Source: an uncultured Odoribacter sp.
GTDB lineage: Bacteria; Bacteroidota; Bacteroidia; Bacteroidales; Marinifilaceae
Assembly (NCBI GenBank): GCA_947039985.1
Contig: CAMRAP010000121.1
Location: forward strand, 1-5,623
Length of the DNA stretch: 5,623 nt
Direction: 5' to 3'
Shown here: positions 1 to 5,623 of the stretch, piece after piece
Layout of the letters: every line of letters starts with the position of its first letter
Position numbering within the stretch: position 1 is the stretch's first letter
Notes under the pieces: model-generated
What the model saw: the letters and a program-made list of their open reading frames with translations, nothing else
Database searches by the model: none
Told to the model about the DNA's origin: nothing
Position numbers and translations under genes: made by a program

Positions 1-1
1 T

Positions 2-262
2 TGGAAAGAAGGCTTTGTTTTTAATCTTGATGACGGCAGCTTCTATGCCGTGAATAATAATATATCTTATATCTCTGGCGCCAATAGTGCCACCATGATC
101 CATCAATTGTGCACATGCGAAGTCAACACTGTCAAAACTATTATTCTTAATCGCCAAGCACGAAATATCTTATTGGATATTATTCTACTTTTTTACAATA
201 GACACTTGAATATTAATTTCAATATCAAAAGCATACAAGTTATTCGGGAGGTATTCAAATAA
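2..262 (+). CDS. recO: DNA repair protein RecO, C-terminal fragment (5' end outside window)
   Basis: The reading frame is open from base 2 to the TAA at 260-262 and gives 86 residues with no start in view. It resembles the C-terminal part of RecO, the protein that helps load RecA onto SSB-coated single-stranded DNA in RecFOR recombinational repair in the cytoplasm. Evidence is a beta-strand segment FVFNLDDGSFYA (fragment residues 5-16), then a helical segment with the polar/hydrophobic pattern seen in Bacteroidota RecO, and the ending RNILLDIILLFYNRHL (54-69) followed by IKSIQVIREVFK (75-86). The latter matches the family's usual 'YYRLHL...KSL.VL.E.F' tail. A GTG at 50-52 could be called as a start, but the family-like sequence continues upstream of it, so the gene surely begins before the window. 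The natural position of the stop suggests a normal, intact C-terminus. It is followed by a 109-base gap and is probably transcribed separately from the transporter genes. The identification rests on remembered family patterns, not on a search. Confidence 0.78.
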   Translation, partial: WKEGFVFNLDDGSFYAVNNNISYISGANSATMIHQLCTCEVNTVKTIILNRQARNILLDIILLFYNRHLNINFNIKSIQVIREVFK

Positions 263-371
263 CAGACAATATCATAAAAAAAGCATAAACACCGACAAAT
301 ATTAGCACGGCTTAACGTTTTGTATTAATTTAGACCCCTATGATAAATAACTAGTTCGAATTATTGTCCCC
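263..371. other. Intergenic gap between recO and the ABC operon; no clear signals
   Basis: This 109-base AT-rich stretch separates the recO stop from the ATPase start. No strong GC hairpin followed by a T-run was found, so there is no obvious intrinsic terminator for recO. An 8-base palindrome AACTAGTT (349-356) overlaps TTCGAA (355-360) close to the ATPase start; both are short enough to be chance. The bases just before the ATG (TTGTCCCC) contain no purine-rich Shine-Dalgarno sequence. A transcription start for the transporter genes is expected here from layout, but no good promoter match is visible. Confidence 0.5.
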
Positions 372-1295
372 ATGAACATCAAAATAAAAGATCTTACCAA
401 AATTTATCCAAGTGGACATAAAGCATTAAATGGTCTCAACCTGGAAATCAACCCAGGTATGTTTGGCTTACTTGGCCCTAATGGAGCGGGTAAAACCTCT
501 TTAATGAGAATTATGACGCTTTTACAAAATCCATCATCGGGAACAATCTTCTTTGACGATTATGATATCGCACGCGATCGTAAAGCCATTCGCTCTATAT
601 TAGGCTATTTACCTCAAGATTTTCGTTTTTTTGAAAAATTTAAAACCTGGGAATTTTTGGATTATGCCGCTAGTATGGCAGGAATTAAAGGCACTAAAAA
701 ACGCGCTGAGATTGTCGATGAAATGTTGCGTAAAGTGGGGCTTTTTGACGTTCGAGATCGTTGGGCAAATCACCTTTCAGGAGGTATGAAACGTCGCCTG
801 GGCATTGCACAAGCAATTGTTAGTAATCCAAAAGTCATTATTGTTGATGAACCAACAACAGGTCTTGATCCAGAAGAAAGAATCCGCTTCCGAAATATAC
901 TCTCTGAGGTGAGTAACAAAGATACGATTATCATTCTTTCTACTCATATTGTGGGAGATATCTCTAGTACATGTAAAAATTTAGCCCTCCTAAATAGAGG
1001 CGAATTGAAATTTGAAGGATCGCCAGATGACATGATTGCCCTTGCAAACGATAAAGTGTGGGAAATATTTGTTAACGATTTTGAATTACAGGATATAAAG
1101 GAAAAATATCCGATCATTTCAACCATCCCTTCTGCGGGAGGAGGCTGGGATATTCAGGTTGTTGCTGATGAGATTGACGGCTTTTCAGGAAAATTAGTTC
1201 CTCCAAATATTGAACATGCGTATGTATACTTTATGGACTATTTATTGAATGATAAAATGGATATGTACAGTAAAAAGAGTGGAATTATATACTAA
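372..1295 (+). CDS. ABC transporter ATP-binding protein (ABC-2 / CcmA-type exporter ATPase)
   Basis: This is a complete 307-residue cytoplasmic ATPase that should power the membrane protein encoded next to it. All nucleotide-binding motifs are present: Walker A GPNGAGKT (35-42), Q-loop glutamine in YLPQDF (Q82), ABC signature LSGGM (135-139), Walker B VIIVDE with catalytic glutamate E160, D-loop GLD (164-166) and the H-loop histidine in STHIV (H192). It should therefore be catalytically competent. After about residue 215 comes a C-terminal extension of roughly 90 residues, with VWEIFV (229-234), GGGWDIQVVAD (256-266) and VPPNIEHAYVYFMDYL (276-291). This pattern is familiar from ATPases paired with ABC-2 permeases, including those fused to M1-peptidase-like domains. 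The ATG at 372 is chosen because MNIKIKDLTKIYPSG is the normal beginning of the fold. The next gene starts only 10 bases after its stop, which indicates one transcription unit. There is no Shine-Dalgarno sequence. The substrate cannot be read from this protein; export rather than import is inferred from the family type and the absence of a binding-protein gene. Confidence 0.95.
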   Translation: MNIKIKDLTKIYPSGHKALNGLNLEINPGMFGLLGPNGAGKTSLMRIMTLLQNPSSGTIFFDDYDIARDRKAIRSILGYLPQDFRFFEKFKTWEFLDYAASMAGIKGTKKRAEIVDEMLRKVGLFDVRDRWANHLSGGMKRRLGIAQAIVSNPKVIIVDEPTTGLDPEERIRFRNILSEVSNKDTIIILSTHIVGDISSTCKNLALLNRGELKFEGSPDDMIALANDKVWEIFVNDFELQDIKEKYPIISTIPSAGGGWDIQVVADEIDGFSGKLVPPNIEHAYVYFMDYLLNDKMDMYSKKSGIIY

Positions 1296-1305
1296 TTGAT
1301 AAAGC

Positions 1306-4300
1306 ATGAACTTACACAATATAAGTACTATAGCACGTTTTGAAAGCAAACTACTGAGAAGAAGTTGGCTTTTTCGTATTTTTGCTTGTTTGGCAGTGAT
1401 TATCATCTCTTTTGCTACACTCGTTGAGTTAACCTATACGCTTGATACCTACTCTGAAAAATGGTCTAAAATAGCACTAACCTCTTTAATGCCTTTTTAT
1501 TCGACCTATTACTATAACATCGTTCAATCAGTTATTGTTATTTTTCTTGCTGGAAATTTTTTAAATAGATCAAAGAAACTAGATACAGCAGAGGTTATTT
1601 ATGTCCGTCCAATGAGTAATGCCGATTTTATTATTGGAAAAACTTGGGGAATTATAAAAACATTCCTTTCACTAAATCTCATCTCTTTAGCTATTACAGC
1701 ATTTTTCAATATTGTACTGAATCAATCTCCATTTAGTGTATTCCCCTATTTGTTCTATTTCTTTACGATTTCCTTACCCTCACTATTATTTGTATTAGGC
1801 CTCTCATTTACTGTCATGTGCCTACTTAAAAATCAAGCTGTTACATTTATTATCATGCTTGGAATTGTTGGAGTTGTATTCTTTTATCTACCCGACTATT
1901 TTTTTGGCGTATTTGATTTTTTTGGAATCAATATTCCAACTATTTTTTCTGATATTACAGGGCATTCGAACTTACAAATTTTCTTAGTTCAGAGATCTAT
2001 TTTCCTACTTTTAGGAATCGGTTTAATATGCTTTACTATTGCTTTATTAAAACGACTACCTCACAGACCATGGAAAGTTGTTCTCGTTTGTTCATTCGGT
2101 GCTCTATTCCTTTTAACTGGAGTTGCTGCTGGTATTTATTATGTCGTACATTATCACGACAAATTGAATGCACGCAGTGAGTATGCAACTACATTTAATA
2201 AATATGCAGCAACAAACAATGTTTCTATTTTAACCCACAACCTAACTATTACGCCAACGGGGAGTACGCTGGAAGGAGAAAGTATTTTACAAATACATAA
2301 TAAACTGTCTAAATCACTCGACACTATTATTCTCTACTTAAATCCTAGTTTGAAGATAATTTCCGTCACATCAAATGACACAGAAATACCATACACCCGA
2401 GAAAATCAAACGATCATTATTCATCAGTCCATTCAAAGTCAAGATACAATGCCTTTGAATATAAGCTATAATGGTCATATAAATGAAGCGATTTGCTATA
2501 CAGACGTTCTAAAAAAGGATTATCTAAATACTCAACTTTACGGAAGTATCTACCGCTTAGGTAAACGATACGCCTGGCTAGAAGAAACGTTTACTCTGTT
2601 AACCCCAGAGTGTTTATGGTATCCCTCAGCTGTGGCACCTGCTCATCCCGCATCACCCTATCATTTAAAGAAAAACTTTGTGGAATATATACTCACAGTG
2701 AATTATGATGGTGATAAAACTGTTTTATCGCAAGGAAAAAGTAAGAGAGTCGATGACCAAATAATTTTCACGAATCAATCTCCCCTACCCGGAATTAGTC
2801 TAACCATTGCTGAGTATGAAAGGAAATCCCTGACCATTGATTCTACCGAGTATGAGATCCTCCATTTCAAAGGGAATGATTATTTTTCAGAACACTTTAC
2901 AGACTTGAGTGATACATTAGTTGGTCTTATACGCGACTTTAAAAATGATATTGAAATTGCCAAAGGACGCAACTATCCTTTTCATAAATTTGTAATAGCT
3001 GAGACCCCAGTTCAGTTTGCAAGCTACACTCGTAACTGGAAAGGATACACCGAATATGTCATGCCCGAAATTGTATTTGTACCAGAACAAAATGCAACTC
3101 ATAATCACGACTTTACCACAACAAAAACGAGATATGACGACTGGAAACGTCATGATTCAAATGCGCCAGATAGCTTGGGGATGACTATGAGAATCTTGCA
3201 AGATTTTCTTCGCTCGATCTTTATCAATGAAAATATGTACTACAATAGAAAGTCTTCAATAAACTCAACGAACATTACACCCATGTTTTTTAGTCACACT
3301 GGCTTTGTACACTCAGAAGAATATCCAATGCTAGACGTTGTTATGAATATCATGCAAAATAGCACAAGTACTCCACCTCCACAAAGAGGGCGAGCACGTT
3401 TTATCAATGATCAACAACGTGCAAACACTTATCTTTCAGACCATAGTTTCCAGTCAGCCATTTCAGATGCTAAACTAAAGCCAGAAATATTTTATGAACT
3501 ACTGAAACTCAAAAGTAATGCGCTAAAAAACTATATCAATACTCAAATCTCTCTAAAAGAATTCAATAGCTTCTTAACTCATTTTTTTCAACAAAATAGC
3601 TTTACAGATGTTCCTTTTGAAACCTTCAGACGCAGTTTTGAGAATACCTATGGAATAGACCTTAATCCATTTCTTCACCAGTGGTATACAGAAGATCATT
3701 CTCCCAGCATTTACATTAAAGATGTCGATGCCAATAAAGTGGTCATGGATGAAATGACTAAATTTCAAATTAAATTTAAAGTCTATAACCCTTCAGATGT
3801 AGATGCTATAATCTCTGCACAACCGAATCAGGGAGGAGGAAGAGACAGAAGAAAAGGGGGAGAAAAATCTACTGCTGCTCCAGAACAATTCTCTTACTTT
3901 ATTCCTAAGGGGGAAGCATCTGAAATTAAGATTATTGTTGATAATCGACCAGCAAGTATTATAATCAATACAAATATTTCCCATAATTTACCTACTGCAT
4001 TTTCTTTCAACTTTTCAAAAATTGAACACACAGTAACAGATACTATCGAGGGGATATTTCCTATTGATACGAATGATTTTAAACCTAATCCAGATGAAAT
4101 CATTATAGATAATAGTGACAAAGGCTTTAAAATTATAGAGTCGAATACTCGTACTAAATTGAAGGATTTTGTAAAAAAAGAAAAGGAGTCTGAAAATGAC
4201 CGATACAAAAATTTTAATCCTTGGTGGGCACCTTCTAAATGGACTCTTATTGCTGCAGATTATTATTACGGTGAAACAATCCATTCTGCATTGTATAAGA

Positions 4301-4626
4301 CAAAAGGCAGTGGAAACAACTCCATTATTTGGAGTGCAGACATACCTAAAAGTGGTCACTATGAACTTTTTATATGGAATCCCAAAACAGAGAGTAGTAA
4401 TCGACATTATTATAGTCGGAGTTCAGATCGCAACCAAACCTATACAGTCGAATATGACGGAGAGACAGAAAATATGACGATCGACTTAGAACAAGAAGCT
4501 GGGGGCTGGGTTTCTCTCGAAAGCTTTTACCTCCCAGCTGGCGTAACAACAGTCACTTTAACAGATAAAGTATCGGGTTCTTACGTTATTGCTGATGCCA
4601 TCAAATTCTCTTTAATCGATAAATAA
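1306..4626 (+). CDS. Fused ABC-2-type permease / degenerate M1-aminopeptidase-like / golvesin-like C-terminal domain protein
   Basis: This is a 1106-residue membrane protein and the likely partner of the preceding ATPase. Residues 22-280 contain about seven hydrophobic segments (near 22-44, 67-86, 115-138, 145-173, 178-198, 229-248 and 257-280), an ABC-2-type membrane part. With a cytoplasmic N-terminus, seven helices put the rest of the chain in the periplasm. Residues 305-800 follow the M1 aminopeptidase plan: an N-terminal beta domain (LTITPTGSTLEGESILQI, 313-330; later LWYPSA, 437-442), a segment FVIAETPVQFASY (562-574) where active enzymes lead into the GxMEN motif, and a helical end YGIDLNPFLHQWY (782-794). 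Neither GxMEN nor HEXXH is present, so peptidase activity is unlikely. Residues 818-905 look like a beta-sandwich carrying a basic loop GGGRDRRKGGEKS (843-855). Residues 976-1103 resemble the golvesin/xanthan-lyase C-terminal beta domain (IIWSADIPKSGHYELFIW, 1007-1024; GGWVSLESFYLPAG, 1066-1079; IADAIKFSL, 1095-1103). The reading frame is intact. The start is 10 bases after the ATPase stop. Its cargo is unknown. Confidence 0.88.
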   Translation: MNLHNISTIARFESKLLRRSWLFRIFACLAVIIISFATLVELTYTLDTYSEKWSKIALTSLMPFYSTYYYNIVQSVIVIFLAGNFLNRSKKLDTAEVIYVRPMSNADFIIGKTWGIIKTFLSLNLISLAITAFFNIVLNQSPFSVFPYLFYFFTISLPSLLFVLGLSFTVMCLLKNQAVTFIIMLGIVGVVFFYLPDYFFGVFDFFGINIPTIFSDITGHSNLQIFLVQRSIFLLLGIGLICFTIALLKRLPHRPWKVVLVCSFGALFLLTGVAAGIYYVVHYHDKLNARSEYATTFNKYAATNNVSILTHNLTITPTGSTLEGESILQIHNKLSKSLDTIILYLNPSLKIISVTSNDTEIPYTRENQTIIIHQSIQSQDTMPLNISYNGHINEAICYTDVLKKDYLNTQLYGSIYRLGKRYAWLEETFTLLTPECLWYPSAVAPAHPASPYHLKKNFVEYILTVNYDGDKTVLSQGKSKRVDDQIIFTNQSPLPGISLTIAEYERKSLTIDSTEYEILHFKGNDYFSEHFTDLSDTLVGLIRDFKNDIEIAKGRNYPFHKFVIAETPVQFASYTRNWKGYTEYVMPEIVFVPEQNATHNHDFTTTKTRYDDWKRHDSNAPDSLGMTMRILQDFLRSIFINENMYYNRKSSINSTNITPMFFSHTGFVHSEEYPMLDVVMNIMQNSTSTPPPQRGRARFINDQQRANTYLSDHSFQSAISDAKLKPEIFYELLKLKSNALKNYINTQISLKEFNSFLTHFFQQNSFTDVPFETFRRSFENTYGIDLNPFLHQWYTEDHSPSIYIKDVDANKVVMDEMTKFQIKFKVYNPSDVDAIISAQPNQGGGRDRRKGGEKSTAAPEQFSYFIPKGEASEIKIIVDNRPASIIINTNISHNLPTAFSFNFSKIEHTVTDTIEGIFPIDTNDFKPNPDEIIIDNSDKGFKIIESNTRTKLKDFVKKEKESENDRYKNFNPWWAPSKWTLIAADYYYGETIHSALYKTKGSGNNSIIWSADIPKSGHYELFIWNPKTESSNRHYYSRSSDRNQTYTVEYDGETENMTIDLEQEAGGWVSLESFYLPAGVTTVTLTDKVSGSYVIADAIKFSLIDK
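3831..3867 (+). other. Purine-only tract encoding a basic Gly/Arg/Lys loop
   Basis: In this 37-base stretch 36 bases are purines on the + strand (the exception is C at 3846). It lies inside the fused permease gene and encodes the loop GGGRDRRKGGEKS (residues 843-855), between beta strands of the domain that follows the M1-like region. The composition stands out from the A/T-rich, mixed sequence around it. It may simply be the codon consequence of a Gly/Arg/Lys/Glu-rich surface loop, probably a variable insertion that differs between homologues. Confidence 0.6.
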
Positions 4627-4629
4627 TAT

Positions 4630-4637
4630 TAAATTTG
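4630..4637 (+). promoter_or_regulatory. Possible Bacteroidota-type -7 promoter element before the TolC-like gene
   Basis: TAAATTTG is an exact match to the TAnnTTTG -7 consensus of the primary sigma factor in Bacteroidota, in the short gap between the fused permease and the outer-membrane gene. Transcription would begin near 4643, leaving a leader of about 25 bases. The -33 side is poor: no TTTG occurs 19-21 bases upstream, with only ATTC near 4605-4608 or TTTA at 4611-4614 at a shorter spacing. It could be an internal promoter that boosts the last gene(s), or a chance match in AT-rich DNA. Confidence 0.3.
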
Positions 4638-4668
4638 ACCATTATAAAAATATCAAAACATAAATACC

Positions 4669-5623
4669 ATGCTTAAAAACTCTTTGATTTTTATACTCCT
4701 TATTACATCTGGAATAAAATATTCCTCTGCTCAAGAAGTTTTGACACTTGAAAAAGCATTGGAAACTGCTTTTGAATATAGTCCTGCCTTAATTCAAAGC
4801 AAATTGAGTTTAGAACAACGACAATTGAATCTAATCGCTCAACACGCATCATTGAAATCACAGTTTTCATTAGATGTAAATCCATTTCAATACAATCGTA
4901 ACAATCGGTATGATGAAAGAACAGCAAGTTGGTTTGATAATGAAACGATGTCCTCATCTGCCTCACTTGGAATCAAACAACCGATTAAATGGACTGATGG
5001 ATCTATTTCTTTAATCAATGATTTTTCATGGCAAGATGCAATGAATAAAACTTCTGATGTTCAAAACACCTCTTTTAATCATGATATCTCATTGCGCATA
5101 GAGCAACCTTTGTTCACCTATAACCGCACAAAAATGGAGTTAAAGGAACTTGAATATTCACTAGAAAATGCAAAAATCAGCTATGCAATGCAGGAACTGA
5201 ATATAGAGAAGAGCGTTACCTCTCAGTTTTATAGTGTCTATCAAAAACAAAAAGATTTAAATATCGCCCAGGATGAATATAATAATCAAAAACAAAATTA
5301 TGAAATCATCAAAAATAAAGTAGATGCAGGCTTAGTTGCTAAAGAAGAGCTCTATCAGGCAGATGTGAATCTTGCAAATAGTGAATCTTCTGTTTACTCT
5401 TCTGAGATTAGTTATGAAAATGCCAAAGACAACTTCAAAATTTTGCTAGGAATCTCTCTAGATGAAGATGTAATGGTTCTTCCAAATACTAGTATCACAT
5501 CCGTAGAAGTAAATACAAAGGAAGCTGTTAAATATGCTTTGGATCAACGAATGGAAATCAGACAAAAAGAGATCTCACTAGAAGAAGATGTTTTTAGTAT
5601 TATCAGAGCTAAAGCTGTCAATG
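4669..5623 (+). CDS. TolC-family outer-membrane efflux protein, N-terminal 318 codons (3' end outside window)
   Basis: The frame is open from the ATG at 4669 to the window edge with no stop, giving 318 codons plus one base. Residues 1-21 form a signal peptide (MLKNSLIFILLITSGI, then SSA, with likely cleavage before Q22), so the protein is exported. The mature start LTLEKALETAFEYSPAL (25-41) is the typical opening of TolC/OEP-family repeats. Strand-rich segments follow at about 97-149, including LGIKQPIKW and ISLRIEQPLF, which match the beta-barrel hairpin. A long helical pair spans about 152-262, with the family hallmark VDAGLVAKEELYQADVNLA (218-236) and ending KILLGISLDEDVMVLP (257-272). The second repeat begins at NTKEAVKYALDQRMEIRQKE (282-301). 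The family usually runs to about 430-500 residues, so roughly a quarter to a third is missing downstream. It should form the trimeric outer-membrane channel for an inner-membrane exporter. It follows the fused permease by 42 bases with no terminator between, suggesting co-transcription. No Shine-Dalgarno sequence is present. The family assignment is firm; the partner is inferred from neighbourhood. Confidence 0.93.
   Translation, partial: MLKNSLIFILLITSGIKYSSAQEVLTLEKALETAFEYSPALIQSKLSLEQRQLNLIAQHASLKSQFSLDVNPFQYNRNNRYDERTASWFDNETMSSSASLGIKQPIKWTDGSISLINDFSWQDAMNKTSDVQNTSFNHDISLRIEQPLFTYNRTKMELKELEYSLENAKISYAMQELNIEKSVTSQFYSVYQKQKDLNIAQDEYNNQKQNYEIIKNKVDAGLVAKEELYQADVNLANSESSVYSSEISYENAKDNFKILLGISLDEDVMVLPNTSITSVEVNTKEAVKYALDQRMEIRQKEISLEEDVFSIIRAKAVN

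Noticed and set aside
50..262. A separate 70-residue gene starting at the GTG at position 50.
   Set aside because: The same frame is open to the window edge, and residues before the GTG continue the RecO-like pattern. It is an internal codon of a truncated gene.
278..313. A stem between AAGC and GCTT as a recO terminator.
   Set aside because: The stem is only four base pairs with a loop of nearly 30 bases and no solid T-run; not a credible intrinsic terminator.
326..333. TAATTTAG as a -7 promoter element for the ABC operon.
   Set aside because: It has one mismatch in the TTTG half and no TTTG at 19-21 bases upstream. The TTTTG at 318-322 is too close to serve as its -33 box and has no good -7 partner downstream.
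944..1126. A minus-strand 60-residue frame antisense to the ATPase gene.
   Set aside because: It lies opposite the conserved ATPase coding sequence, with no recognisable product.
3082..3330. Histidine-containing segments HNHD (599-602) and HSEEY (669-673) as a zinc-peptidase site.
   Set aside because: Neither fits HEXXH nor the M1 spacing to a downstream glutamate, so they do not support catalytic activity.
2917..4407. Several minus-strand open frames of 63-130 residues (2917-3153, 3574-3768, 3793-3984, 3894-4208, 4015-4407).
   Set aside because: All are antisense to the well-supported fused permease gene, overlap one another, and show no family resemblance. They are expected by chance in AT-rich coding sequence.
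4196..4477. A + strand 93-residue frame beginning ATGACCGATAC, inside the fused permease gene.
   Set aside because: It lies wholly within the golvesin-like coding region in another frame, has no recognisable domain and no start signals.
4703..4966. A minus-strand 87-residue frame near the right end.
   Set aside because: The + strand encodes a clear signal peptide and TolC-family start over the same bases.

Overview
The window looks like the chromosome of a Bacteroidota bacterium, probably Bacteroidales-like, though the genus cannot be named from this sequence. The reasons are an AT-rich composition, no recognisable Shine-Dalgarno sequence before any of the three visible starts, a perfect TAnnTTTG (-7 type) motif before the last gene, an exported protein with a signal peptide ending in Ala-Gln, and the protein families present. 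All genes lie on the + strand. There are no RNA genes, mobile elements, repeats or CRISPR arrays that I can support.

Layout: (1) Positions 2-262 hold the last 86 residues of a gene that begins upstream. It reads as the C-terminus of the DNA repair protein RecO and is probably unrelated to what follows. (2) Positions 263-371 are a 109-base intergenic stretch with no convincing terminator or promoter. (3) Positions 372-1295 encode a complete ABC-transporter ATPase with every canonical motif intact. (4) Ten bases later, 1306-4626 encode a 1106-residue fusion protein. It has an ABC-2-type membrane part of about seven helices, a large extracytoplasmic region with the fold pattern of M1 aminopeptidases but no HEXXH zinc site, a beta-sandwich with a basic Gly/Arg/Lys loop, and a C-terminal golvesin/xanthan-lyase-type beta domain. 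(5) After a 42-base gap, 4669-5623 hold the first 318 codons of a TolC-family outer-membrane efflux protein that runs off the window.

How they may work together: the ATPase and the fused permease are most simply one inner-membrane ABC exporter, and the TolC-like channel would give it an outer-membrane exit. A periplasmic adaptor (HlyD/MacA type) would be expected just downstream of the window, but this is inference. The most interesting element is the fused permease. Its extracytoplasmic M1-like region appears to have lost catalysis, so it may be a binding or chaperone-like module, and it ends in a domain best known from secreted polysaccharide-active enzymes. That suggests a substrate-handling exporter for a glycan or protein cargo, with the cargo unknown.
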